64,000 nt of DNA from Protopterus annectens (lineage: Eukaryota; Chordata; Ceratodontiformes; Protopteridae). The stretch is from positions 1,417,487,519 through 1,417,551,518 of the forward strand of contig NC_056733.1 of the NCBI RefSeq assembly GCF_019279795.1, given 5' to 3'. The position numbers and the translations under genes are program-made. The stretch's first letter is position 1, and each line of letters starts with the position of its first letter. The notes beneath the pieces are model-generated. The model saw only the letters and a list, made by a program, of their open reading frames with translations, searched no databases and was not told the origin of the DNA. This document shows positions 35,341 to 49,075 of this stretch, piece by piece.

Positions 35341-38250
35341 CCATACTAGCATTTTTCTTGATAATTTTCATTTTCTTCGTTTACATATTGTTTTCTCTTT
35401 TTCTTATTCTCATTATCTTCAAGAACTTGTTTATACTTATATTTAAACATTCTCACTATTAATTTCTCATTCTCTTCTTTTACCCATTTTAATACTCCAT
35501 ACAAGTTTAAAGAAGCAGAATAAACAACTGGATTTAGTAACCACAATCCCCCTTCATCTTCACTCATATACAGCGCACTTCTTTTCACGGGGTTTAATCT
35601 TGAACTCCATATGAAGAAAACACCAACTGTACAATTTCTTTTTCATATTTTTCTGGGATCATATAAACATTTGGCATATATGCTATTGTCCCCATTAATA
35701 CCAAATTCACCAGATAAGCCTTTTTCCTGGATGCTACTCTTAATGTCCTCCATAGAAGACATCTTTCTTTCATTTCTTTAATCAAACACTCCCATTGCAT
35801 CATAACTACATCATTTGTCCTCAGTTTTATTCCCAGCAAAGACACTTCATTCACTGAAAAATACACACCCCAATTTTGACTACATCACCCAAACCCTTAC
35901 TTTTATCTTTATTCAAAGTCATTCCTATTTCCTTGAAACATCCATTCAGACAAACCAACACTTCCCCTCCATCCATATTTTGTTCTTATCAACTACAACT
36001 ACATCATCTGCATATGTCAAAAGTATCAAAATCACCATCTCCTTTTGCATCTCATATCTAGCATCTTTCATTTTATAAGTTACTTCATTCACCATTCATT
36101 AGCAATGCAAACAATATTCCACTCGTGGGACATCCTTATCTTATACCACACTTCATGTATACTTCTTTACTCAGCACCCATTCACTAACACTTACACTCT
36201 CATATTTTGATATGCTGACATACACACTTTTCTAGTTCTATAAGATACTCAGTAGTTCTCCATAACATCCCACAAAGCATAATGTCCTCCTGTATCAAAT
36301 GCCTTGCTAATATCACCTACCATAAGTTTCACATTCTCCCTTTTACTTATATCATCCAAAATTTCTCATACAACCAATAATTCTGGACATACATTCCATT
36401 TTATACCACACATACATTCTTCCATAACATCCCTCATCTATTCTTCTCGGTATTATTCTCATAAAAATGTATACACTGTGTTATTTAATGTCTCCATTTT
36501 TTTATTTAATTCTTCTCATTTTTCTTCAATATAATTTTTAATATGCCATTACATAACTCTTTATAAACAAAATCTTCCTTCAACATTTCATTGAGTACAT
36601 TAAAAAATATTATCTTTGTCAATCCATTAATTTCTTGTACATTCCATACCCTATACCATCTTGGCCTGACACTGGCTCAATATTTACTTTCATAAGTACT
36701 TCATCCAGTTCATGAATTGTAATTTGTTTTTCAAAATGCTCCTTAATACGTTCAAGATTTTTTTTTACTCTCAAGTCTCTCTTATATTCTTTATTTTTAC
36801 TCTTATACACACACATTTTCCACATGCTGTACTACAATGCCCATAATTTGCTCTGGTATTCTTTTTACCTCTCCTTTTACATTTTTTATTTCCCTTATTA
36901 TGCTAATATCCTCCTTTACTATTTTACCCAAACATGCAGATGCCTTCTCCATCATAAATAATACCTCTGCCTGAACTGTAATGCCATAACATTTTTTTAA
37001 TTTCTTTTTTCCATATCATAATAGTATTTTATATTATTCTCCAAATTCTCTGATACATTTCTATACATTTCCCTTACTTCATTTTCTCTTCCTTTCTTAC
37101 ATCATTCTACCATTGAAAAATACTTTTTATACTTCTTTTTGAATTCAGTCCAAATATCAGACCATTTTTTATAGAAGCCCTTCATGGTTACATGATCCTT
37201 TCATAACTGCAATACTTCCCACTCTCAAATTTCATCCCATAATTTCTCATTTAATGTCACAACTGTATCACCATTCGCCATCCCCAAGCCTTCCAATAAT
37301 ATAAATTTATTTCAGATCCCAGTATCCCTTTCTTTAGGTCCACTGATGTTTGTTCCACATAGCTAATTTACCACATTTTATTACTTCCTGTATTATTTAC
37401 ATCCTTCCCTTTTTTAATGTTTCCCCTTAAATCACAATTAAAGTCCATGCAATTACAATATTCCCAATAAGAGAAACATGGTTCCCCATAAGAGAAACAT
37501 GATTTAGGGTGGCAGGATATCTTAATGCCCCTCTATGACCAGCAACAGAAATAACACTTGGCAAGTGTTTCACTATTTCTTTCACATCTTAAAGCAGCTT
37601 CCAACCTCCACTCTCCATTCCATTGGTTTTACTCATCTCCAACTTTCACAGCATTATCAACAGTTTCACATGTCTACTTCCAGTTCATCAGTTCTAAACT
37701 CCAAAGTAACTTTTTTTAACATTTACGTTACTACTAGAAAACAAATAATTGTTCCTCCTTTTTGTTAAACAATTCCAGAAATGCCATCATCAGTAAATCA
37801 GTTTCTAATGTTAAGTCACAAAATGCCTCTATCCCAATATATGTAAAATACCATTTATCATGAGCGTTAAAATCCAGAACAGTTACCAAATTGTCCCATA
37901 ATAATATCTGTCTATTACAATGTCATTTTTTGCTCTTATTCTAACAGATGGTCTTCTCTTCTTTTTAAAAACAGTTTTACTTAAACTTTGTTGCTGCTCA
38001 CCTTTTTGCCTGCATTATCTGCTGCCACAAAACCAGTTTGTTGAAGCTTGTTGAAATTGGATAAGAGGTACTTGACCATCTGCTTCCCCCAAGTTATAAC
38101 ATTCTGAGTGAATACTATCCAGTACTGGATACTTGGCCTTTTGTAGCTTCACGATTTGCTTCCCTTGTAACTGGACGCATCACTTTCTGAGCTTGTATGC
38201 TTATCACTTGCAGGTAGACTTCTCCTTTCAGAAAGCTGCATGCCACATTT
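35340..38250 (-). mobile_element. L1/Tx1-like LINE, degraded ORF2
   Basis: Minus-strand pieces occur in the order of an L1/Tx1-clade ORF2. There is an endonuclease fragment (CNCMDFNCDLRGN, ~37450) and an RT entry (HELDEVLMKVNIEPVSGQDG, 36619-36825). The palm follows with an IRQGCPTSGILFALLMN-like stretch (~36140; stops intervene) and TYADDVVVV (~36000). Then come SLLGIKLRTND, ECLIKEMKERCLLWRTLRV and KAYLVNLVLMGTIAYMPNVY (35594-35866), and YMSEDEGGLWLLNPVVYSAS (35346-35588). The YADD box is recognisable but stops and shifts are frequent. The overall base composition is very A/T-rich. Tx1-like versus L1 proper is not settled. Confidence 0.65.
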
Positions 38251-38802
38251 TTATCTGTGACAGGTCCAGGATATTTTTGGTCTGCTGGACTATATGATTA
38301 GTAATGACCTATGAAATTATTTATTGTCTCATCATTGTTCCATGCATTACCAGTAGGAGATTTTATCAGGAAAGGAAATGTAATTCTTTAGTTTGTATTA
38401 GAATCATGTATATATTTTGATAAGCAAAATCAGCTCCAGTTGGCCACAGTATGAATTTAGGTGGAGTTACTAGAGTGCGGCGCATTACAAGTTCCATGAT
38501 GGTCTATCTATGTCACTGAATTATAATTTTTTTATAAATACTGTTATCCTTAATTACAATCAAAGCTGCATCATAGATTTATATATGGTGCCGGCTCTAA
38601 TATAAGCAACAATGTCCAGTATTGAACCTGTTCTAAATGAGAATGGACATTTCAAAGAAGAAAGAGACAATCATCTGACTTTTGTTTCTAAATCTTAAAA
38701 GGACATTTAGTGAGTTTAGTTTTTCTTTAGTAGTTGCATTAAAATGTGTAATGCTGAAGCAAATTATCAGTATGTTAACCAGACAGTAGACGTTATGGGG
38801 TG
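38251..38802. other. Unassigned sequence left of the satellite
   Basis: Nothing identified. Confidence 0.4.
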
Positions 38803-41800
38803 CATAACAAGATATCACTCTACACAGTAAGCTGGAGTACATACCAGGATATTGCTCTTCCCAGTAAGCTGGAGTACATACCAGGATATCACTATACAAG
38901 TAAGCTGGAGTACATACCAGGATATCACTCTACACAGTAAGCTGGAGTACATACCGGGATATCACTCTACATAGTAAGCTACTGTACATACCGGGATATC
39001 ACACTACACAGTAAGCTGGAATACATACCGGGATATCACTCTACACACTAAGCTGGAGTACATACCGGGATATCACTCTACACACTAAGCTGATGTACAT
39101 ACCAGGATATCACTGTACATAGTAAGCTGGAGTACATACCGGGATATCACTCTACACAGTAAGCTGGAGTACATACCGGGATATCACTCTACACAGTAAG
39201 CTGGAGTACATACTGAAATATCACTCTACATAGTAAGCTGGAGTACCTAAAGGGATATCACTCTACACAGTAAGCTGGAGTACATACCGGGATATCACTC
39301 TACACAGTAACCTGGTGTACATCCCGGGATATCACTCTACACAGTAAGCTAGTGTACATACCGGGATATCACTCTACACAGTAAGCTGGAGTACATACCG
39401 GGATATCACTCTACACAGTAACCTGGAGTACATACCGGGATATCACTCTACATAGTAAGCTGGAGTACATACCGGGATATCACTCTACACAGTAAGCTGG
39501 TGTACATACCGGGATATCACTCTACACAGTAAGCTGGAGTACATACCGGGATATCACTCTACATAGTAAGCTGGTGTACATACCGGGATAACACTCTACA
39601 CAGTAAGCTGGAGTACATACCGGGATATCACTCTACATAGTAAGCTGGTGTACATACCGGGATAACACTCTACACAGTAAGCTGGAGTACATACCGGGAT
39701 ATCACTCTACACAGTAAGCTGGAGTACATACTGAAATATCACTCTACATAGTAAGCTGGAGTACCTAAAGGGATATCACTCTACACAGTAAGCTGGAGTA
39801 CATACCGGGATATCACTCTACACAGTAACCTGGTGTACATCCCGGGATATCACTCTACACAGTAAGCTAGTGTACATACCGGGATATCACTCTACACAGT
39901 AAGCTGGAGTACATACCGGGATATCACTCTACACAGTAACCTGGAGTACATACCGGGATATCACTCTACATAGTAAGCTGGAGTACATACCGGGATATCA
40001 CTCTACACAGTAAGCTGGTGTACATACCGGGATATCACTCTACACAGTAAGCTGGAGTACATACCGGGATATCACTCTACATAGTAAGCTGGTGTACATA
40101 CCAGGATATCACTCTACACAGTAAGCTGGAGTACATACCGGGATATCACTCTACACAGTAAGCTGGAGTACATACTGAAATATCACTCTACATAGTAAGC
40201 TGGAGTACCTAAAGGGATATCACTCTACACAGTAAGCTGGAGTACATACCGGGATATCACTCTACACAGTAACCTGGTGTACATCCCGGGATATCACTCT
40301 ACACAGTAAGCTAGTGTACATACCGGGATATCACTCTACACAGTAAGCTGGAGTACATACCGGGATATCACTCTACACAGTAACCTGGAGTACATACCGG
40401 GATATCACTCTACATAGTAAGCTGGAGTACATACCGGGATATCACTCTACACAGTAAGCTGGTGTACATACCGGGATATCACTCTACACAGTAAGCTGGA
40501 GTACATACCGGGATATCACTCTACATAGTAAGCTGGTGTACATACCGGGATAACACTCTACACAGTAAGCTGGAGTACATACCGGGATATCACTCTACAC
40601 AATAAGCTGGAATACATACCGGGATATCACTCTACACAGTAAGCTGGAGTACATACCGGGATATCACTCTACACAGTAAGCTGGTGTACATCCTGGGATA
40701 TCACTCTACACAGTAAGCTGGTGTACATACTGGGATATCACTCCACACAGTAAGCTGGAATACATACCGGGATATCACTCTACACAGTAAGCTGGAGTAC
40801 ATATCGGGATATCACTCTACATAGTAAGCTACTGTACATACCGGGATATCACTCTACACAGTAAGCTGGTGTACATACCGGGATATCACCCTACACAGTA
40901 AGCTGGTATACATACCAGGATATCACTCTACACAGTAAGCTGGAGTACATACTGGGATATCACTCTACACAATAAGCTGGAATACATACCAGGATATCAC
41001 TCTACACAGTAAGCTGGAGCACATACCAGGATATCACTCTACACAGTAAGCTGGTGTACATACCGGGATATCACTCTACACAGTAAGCTGGTGTACATAC
41101 CGAGATATCACGCTACACAGTAAGCTGGAATACATACCGGGATATCACTCTACACACTAAGCTGGTGTACATACCAGGATATCACTCTACACAGTAAGCT
41201 GGAGTACATACCGGGATATCACTCTACACAATAACCTGGTGTACATCCCGGGATACCACTCTACACAGTAAGCTGGAGTACATACCGGGATATCACTCTA
41301 CACAATAAGCTGGAATACATATCGGGATATCACTCTACACAGTAAGCTGGTGTACATCACAGGATATCACTCTACACAGTAAGCTGGAGTACATACCGGG
41401 ATATCACTCTACACAATAACCTGGAATACATACCGGGATATCACTCTACACAGTAAGCTGGAGTACATACCGGGATATCACTCTACACAGTAAGCTGGAG
41501 TACATACCTGGATATCACTCTACATAGTAAGCTGGTGTACATACCGGGATATCACTCTACACAGTAAGCTGGAGTACATACCGGGATATCACTCTACACA
41601 GTAAGCTGGAGTACATACCGGGATATCACTCTACACAGTAAGCTGGAGTACATACCGGGATATCACTCTACACAGTAAGCTGGAGTACATACCGGGATAT
41701 CACTCTACACAGTAAGCTGGAGTACATACCGGGATATCACTCTACACAGTAAGCTGGAGTACATACCTGGATATCACTCTACATAGTAAGCTGGTGTACA

Positions 41801-42393
41801 TACCGGGATATCACTCTACACAGTAAGCTGGAGTACATACCGGGATATCACTCTACACAGTAAGCTGGTGTACATACCGATATCACTCTAGACAGTAGGC
41901 TGGTGTACAGACCAAGATATCACTCTACACAGTATGGTGGTGTAAATCCCCGGATATCACTCTACACAGTAAGCTGAAGTACATACCGGGATATCACTCT
42001 ACACAGTTAGCTGGTGTACATACCGGGATATCACTCTACACAGTAAGCTGGAGTACATACTGGGATATCACTCTACACAGTAAGCTGGTGTACATACCGG
42101 GATATCACTCTACACAGTAAGCTGGTGTACATCCCGGGATATCACTCTACACAGTAAGCTGGAATACATACCGGGATATCACTCTACACAGTAAGCTGGA
42201 GTACATACCGGGATATCACTCTACACAGTAAGCCAGAATACATACCGGGATATCACTCTACACAGTAAGCTGGAGTACATACCAGGATATCACTCTACAC
42301 AGTAAGCTGGTGTACATACCGAGATATCACTCTACACAGTAAGCTGGAGTACATACTAGGATATCACGCTACACAGTAAGCTGATATAGGTAT
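38803..42393 (+). repeat. 37-bp satellite array, about 97 monomers
   Basis: The monomer is gtaagctggagtacatacc followed by gggatatcactctacaca, 37 bp. The array length (3,591 bp) corresponds to about 97 copies. Variants recur at fixed sites: ctggag/ctggtg, accggg/accagg/actggg, acacag/acatag, gtaag/gtaac. Edges are more divergent than the centre. No frame stays open. Each monomer has a GATATC (EcoRV) site and a single CpG. Confidence 0.97.
39203..40600 (+). repeat. Higher-order repeat blocks within the satellite
   Basis: The rare variant pair tactgaaata, then gagtacctaaaggg, occurs three times, at 39211, 39729 and 40173. Spacings are 518 bp (14 monomers) and 444 bp (12 monomers). The same ordered series of variants follows each marker, so blocks of 12-14 monomers were duplicated as units. 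Confidence 0.9.
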
Positions 42394-43050
42394 ATAACGT
42401 ATTTGTAACAGCCACTTAGCTAGTTCCTGGCAGGGCAGATTCATATCTTTAATAACTTGGAATAAAACTGATATTTCCTAAAAGGTGCATGCTGTATTGC
42501 TAATTAGATTCTGAAACTGTCTAAACCACAAATCTCTTATCTGTTTCTTCCATATATTCATTACATGACATGTCTCTTGATATGATTTTTTCTTTTTTTC
42601 TTGGAAATATAAAGTAATTTATTTTAGTCTTTGTAGTATTTCAGAAAATGTAAATATTTAATTTTCTTTTTCTTCCACCTAGTTAAGAAATGAATATGTG
42701 TATTTTTCTAAAGCGGCAACATGCTACACATTCACATTGCTATCAGTTTACCCATTTCCTGCTCTGTGGTTACATTACATGTGTAGTAATTTGCCTAATC
42801 AGCTGAAAAGTCTGATGCATGATTTGTTTGATGCTTTGTTTTTATACTGAGTTTAACAAATACTGCTTAAATAACCTTAGTATATAACAATATGATCCAG
42901 TGATATTCCACACCAGTCAAACAGTTTCAAGCTTACCTGGGCAGATGGCACAAGTGTACTGATGACCCTTCATCTCAATCAAAAGAGGTAGACTTTGACT
43001 CCTCACCCCAGTTAATCACTGAAATGGGGGATTGCGAACCATGTGGCCCT
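42394..43050. other. Unassigned A/T-rich sequence
   Basis: No feature seen between the satellite and the LINE tail. Confidence 0.4.
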
Positions 43051-46000
43051 TACAGGTTCATAGGTTCATAGGTTCATACTAGGCTATCTGCCAGAGGGCA
43101 TTTATAAGCCTAGCCCATTGTTTTGTGGCTTACGCCACCCCTTTAGTATGGGGAACTATACCCATTATTTTGCTGTGCCTCTGTCGAGCAGTGACACTGA
43201 GGTAATTCCTGGGGTATATCTGCGATCTCCCATCCATTGGTCAAGATTTCTCTTGAACAAGGCCAGCGAGGTGCTCTGCCTCACATGTACCGGGATTTTG
43301 TTCCACAGCATAGGGAGTCTTTGGGTGATGAATCTATCCCTCCAGCACGTCCTATTAATAGCCGTGTCGAGGTTTAAGTCTCCCGCCCTTGTGGCTCTGA
43401 TGGATCTAGATTTTTTGAGGTGAAGCATATTCATCAAATCTGGGTTTGACATGGCCTTGTATGTTAGGCAAAGGTCACCTCTGAGCAAGCGGTAAGCGAC
43501 TGAATAGAGCTGGAGTTCTTTCAGTCGGGCAGCATAGGACAGATTTTTGAGACCCTTTATCCTTTTGGTGAGGAACTTTTGTGGCCTCTCCAGCTGCTGC
43601 AAGTGTCGGGTCAGATACATTCTGAATGGGGCATTGTACTCAATCATTGGTCTAATGAGTGATGAGTAAAGGGAGACTATGACCTCCCTTGATCTAGATG
43701 AGAATCCCTTCATGATAAGGTGGGCAATGTAGAAGGACTTCCTAACTACTTTAGCTACATGGGTGTCGAATGACAGACTACTATCAACCTGGGTCCCCAG
43801 GTCCCTGATAACTTCTTCTGTGCTCAGTGGATTGCCACCTATTTGGTAGCTAGGGGTAACCTTGTTTTTCCCGAAGGGTATGACTATGCATTTTTGGCAT
43901 TTAACTTTAGGCCGTGGCTCTGGCACCAGTTATCCGCTTCTGTGAGACCCTTCTGAAGGATATCTGTGTCAGATGTGTTTTCTACTATGGCGCCCAGTTT
44001 GCAGTCATCTGCAAACTTTGTCAGCCATAACCCTCCTGTGTTTGCTTGTACTGGAAAAGTAGATGCCAAACAAGAGTGGGCCCAGGACTGAGCCCTGTGG
44101 GACACCACTTGTGACAGGCTTTGAGTCTGACATGGCGCCAGCAACTCTGACCCTGTGGGTTCTGTCACTCAGCCAGTTTGCAACCCATCTTGTGATGTAT
44201 GGGTTAACATTTAAGCTGATGAGTTTTTCAATGATACCCGAGTGGGGTATTGTATCGAAGGCCTTAGCCAGATCGAGGTAGGCTGTATGGACTGCCTTTC
44301 CCTCATCAATGGCTTTGGTGACTGTTTCAAAAAGTCAACCAAGTTTAAAAGGCATGATCTGCCTTTGACAAAGCCAAACTGGGTTGGATCCAAAGTCTGC
44401 AAATTCCTATGTCTTTATTTATGAGGTCCATTATGATCCTCTCCATGGCTTTGCAGATAAGGCTTGTCAAGCTAATGGGCCGGTAATTTCCAGGGTCTGT
44501 GGAGGCACCGCCTTTGTGAAGTGGGACCACAGTTGCAGTGCGCCACTCCTGGGTACGTATCCAGAGGTAAGACTTTGATTAAACAGCTGTCCTAGCTGTG
44601 GGTTTAATTCCTCATTGAGTTCGTGGAGCACACAGCCGGGGACACCATCGGGTCCCATGGATGCTGTGTTTTTGCTTTGGAGAGAGCAGTTCTCACTTGG
44701 GCGCTGGAGATGTTTGGGGGCTGCACTCATTTGGTATAGATATCTCTCCTTTTGGGGAGGGGAGAAGTTTGCACTGAACCTGTCAGCCAGTATGTTGGCA
44801 ATGTCTGTAGGATCAGTAATCTTCACATCATTTTGAACTAGTTCTGAGCATATCTGGGAGTTTCCTCCTAGGTTTCTAACATAGCTAAAGAAGGCCTTAT
44901 GATTGTCTTTTGAGTCTTTAGCTATTTTTCTCTCGAAATTTGCTTTGGATGATTTTATGAGAGCTCTTAGTTTTTACTTATAGTGATCAAGGGTGTCTTA
45001 CCTTTTAAGGATTTTGCTCTATCTTGTAGTAGCTTCCTCCTTTTGTTGTAGAGTTTGTTTATGGCTGGGGTCCACCAGACTGGACGCTTGCCTTTGGTAC
45101 AAAGAGTCTTTGTTTTGCTTGGGATTGCCTTATCCATGCAGTCCTGCAGGCGCTGGTAGAAGGCGTTTGTAAGTGATTCAGCGGCTTGAGTATTGTTTTC
45201 CGCCGGCTCGGGGGCCTGAAAGGAGACCACACTATTCTTTAGAAGTGTGAAGTCGGCTTTTGAGAAGTTCTTTACTGTGGTCTTTTTTATTTCAGGTGGG
45301 GGTGGGATGAGGACCTCCAGCGAGATTAGTTTGTGATCTGATCTCACCAGTGAGGGGTATACTTCCGGTGTTGAACATTGTGCTCCCATGTTCGTGATGA
45401 TGAGATCAAGTATGTTATCTCCTCTTGTGGGGATGGTGACTAGTTGTTCCATGGCATTTGAGTTTATGAATTCCAGGAACTTTTGGGCTAGGGTGTTTGG
45501 GCTTGAGTAGTGTTCCCAGTCTATATTAGGGTAATTGAAGTCACCTAGTATGATGGTGTTTGGTGATATATTTATCCCTCTAGTGTTTTCAGGAAGGCCA
45601 TGTGAGTTTCCTGAGTTTGTGAGGGTGGCCTGTAACATGCTACAATTTGCAGAGCAGTCTTGCCTATGGTTAATTGCACCTGGATGGTCTCCGATGCATC
45701 GTGCGTTGCCACCAGTCTTGAGGTGTGGGTGTCCTTGATGAATATGGATACCCCCCCCTCCTTTCTTGGTATTGTCCGGATTTTGGGGCCGGAACGCATG
45801 ATATGAGGTAAAACCTGATAGCGCTGGGGTGCTCTCAGGAGCCTTGAACCAGGTTTCTGTCACAGCACAGACATCGATGTTCTCCATACTGAGAAGGGCC
45901 TCGAGTGCGTGCATTTTGAGATTTAGACTTCTGGCATTGAGCAGCATTACCCTTAGTTTTTTTCCTTTTTTGTGTTCTAGGGTGGTAGGTTTAGAATTTG

Positions 46001-47020
46001 AGCCTTGCCTAAAAAGGCACTATGGGGTGGCAAGAGCCTTTGCCAATATCCGAATCCCAGGGTGACAGGTGCAAGCCGTCCCTTGCGAGCAGCGTGGCTT
46101 GTCCAGCATGTCATCCCAGGCAGACAGATACTGGATCCCCTTTGAATGACACCAGTGTTTAAGCCAATTGTTAAAGCTGATCATCTTATCTCTGTATTGT
46201 GGCATCATTCTTGGTGAAGGTAGGATACTGCTCAAGGTCAGGGTCATACCTGCCTGGGCTACATAATCAGAGAGCTCCTCAATGTCTCTTTTCATGTAGT
46301 CCAAGGAGGTACGTCTCAGGTCGTTTACACCAGCGTGGACAATGACTGAGTCATATTTGTACCTGCTGTTGAGAGACCTGAGTGCTTGCGTTATGTGGCG
46401 GATTCTAGCGCCCGACAGGCAGCTTACTGTGACCTTCTCCTTACTCAGTCTGGTGAGCGGGACATCAGTGTGTCTGACTATGGAGTCACCAATGACTAGT
46501 GTGTCTGGCATTGTGTTTGGCCTTAAGGGCTGTGACTGTTTGACACTCTGACTGTGAGGTCTATGTGTTGCGGGTGTTGTGTTCTGAGGTGGTGGTTGTT
46601 TGGGTGTCTGCTTTGGTGGCCTCTGCTGTTTTGGTAGATTTTGATCAGAGCCTCCAGTATGTCTTTGTGTGTTTATGTGTATGATTTGAGGTTGTAATGG
46701 TACTATGTGAGACTGGGTCTATAGTGTGTGTGGTAACCTTCTCCTCCTGACTGGTCTTGCCAGTCCTATGTTGAGAGAGCTCAGCCTCCAGTTTGGCCGT
46801 ATAGTTGCATCTCTCGCATGTATTTGTGTTTTGTGGGAGGAGGAAAGGGTTGTCTGTGTACATGAGGCAATTGAAACATTGCCTCAATATTCCCAGGTTC
46901 ACCAGCTGAGCAGGAGAGGACACTAGCAACTGATCCCTCGACATGCTAGAAGGGTAGACGAAAAACTTTAAAAGATTCCGGGGGACGTGGGTGACCGAGA
47001 AATGGGGGGTTGCCTTTTTG
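43051..47020 (-). mobile_element. CR1-like LINE (family A), nearly full-length young copy
   Basis: The 3' end is at 43051 with three aggttcat repeats (plus strand). The order on the minus strand is 5' UTR (from ~47020 or beyond), ORF1 zinc-binding start and esterase, ORF2 endonuclease, linker, RT, C-terminus and 3' UTR. It is about 3.9 kb and is the best reference for family A in the window. Several frameshifts remain, so it is not autonomous as it stands. Confidence 0.92.
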
Positions 47021-48028
47021 GGGTACTATCTATGACAAGAGTGCCGTATCAAGGTAATAAGTACTGTAGGAGCAAGTGCTAGGTTTAATAGATAGAGAAT
47101 AGTCTACTTGGAGTCAAGTAGAGTTGATCTTTTTAGTTATAGGATACGCCATCCCATAATCCCATCAAAAATTCATAAACTCACCATTCATGTTTAGATG
47201 ACAGAGTGAGCTGTGCCTAATGGTATTAACTAATGATGAAGCAAATAATTCTGGTACTTTTTTTTTTTTGGGGGTGAATATAATAGATTATTGTTGAATG
47301 CATAGCAGCCAATCAGATTCAGGAAACTGATATCCAGTACTGTAACACCACATTGTACAATTACAGTTTTGTGTTGTTGAGACTTACTAATTATATGTGT
47401 TACTCTTGTGGCTGTATATTAAACTGGTGATCTCCTATAATGCCACAGTATTTCCTGTTATACAATCTTCACTATATTTATATTTAGTGTTGATATAGCT
47501 GTGTTCTGACTGTTAATGTACTATTGAAATAAATTACTGTTTGACAATGCCCGTAGCAAATGTGGAGCTATACTTGTTGAAATATCTTATTCTTGTGTAA
47601 AATTATCAATTTCTGATTATTGTTTTAATCAATAGGACTCATGAATTGTTGAATGGTTGTGCAAATCAATGCTATGTTGGATTCCATATCTGACATGTAA
47701 TGTGGATTTCACATAAGTCAGTATACAGTGCTGGCCTAGCCCAGTGCTTGTTAAAGTTGATATTGGACTTCACATCATAGTGATACAGATACTCGTGACT
47801 TATATATCCCAATCTTTTGAATCAGGAATGGCAGATACAGTCCTCACCTACATGTTGTTGCATGAAAGGTACTATATCACATTCCTCAGCAGTCCGCACG
47901 ACTGGTGCAGTGAGCACCACAGTGCAAGCATTCCAAAAGATGGCAGGACTACCAATAGTGCTTGGTGCAATAGTGCACTTATAAAGCTATATGCCCCCGA
48001 CAAGAAAATGATGGAAAAGTATATATAC

Positions 48029-48173
<145 letters not shown>

Positions 48174-48996
48174 ATTATGTGCATATATATAAATCAGAAG
48201 AGATTCTATTCCCTTAAATGATACATCCCCAGTGTGTAGGAAGTACACTAGCAGTGAGCAGGATGCTTACAGCTGACAAATGAGCAGCCTGTTTTAGGAA
48301 GCAGAAGTTCCATATACCATGAGTCTAGCTAGTTAGTATGTGTGCCAAGCATAATAGCAACAGGAATGAATGGAAAAGGGAACAAGGTACAAACTCACAC
48401 CAGCCTATACATGCACCTTTACAGATGATGTTTCATACCCACTGCAATCCATATGATGCCTCTTCTCTGATATTCCCACTATACTAAGGACAGTTATGTC
48501 TATGTTCAGGGCTAAACGTGCTGTGGTAGGCCATGTGTTTGACATTCTAAAGGGTTCATTCTGCTGCATATATGTTTCAAATTGTGGGTGTTCAGTACTT
48601 AGAAAATACAAAAGGAATATTCTTGGTCTGTACCATGCTGCTCAAAAAGTGATCTCAAAGAAAGCTGGCAGCTGGCAGCTGGACAGCATATGGCATAATC
48701 AGAAGCTAATAATGGTTTGTAACAGGATAAAGAACAAAAGACAGAAAAGCACTATCACTAGTGCATATCACAGGCCATGCAACATATGCAAGCTGTAGAC
48801 GTTAACCATCATCTGGTAAATCTGTATATACTGTAACATGTAGAAAATGCCCATACATTATGTGTCACCCTGATGTGCTAAGGACTATTGTGCAAACAGT
48901 AACATGATGCTCAGATCCACTGTGAGTCATCATTTGTAAAGGATGCACAATCTACACAGCTGTTGAGGAGTATATACAATCAGGCACGCGCACACA

Positions 48997-49075
<79 letters not shown>
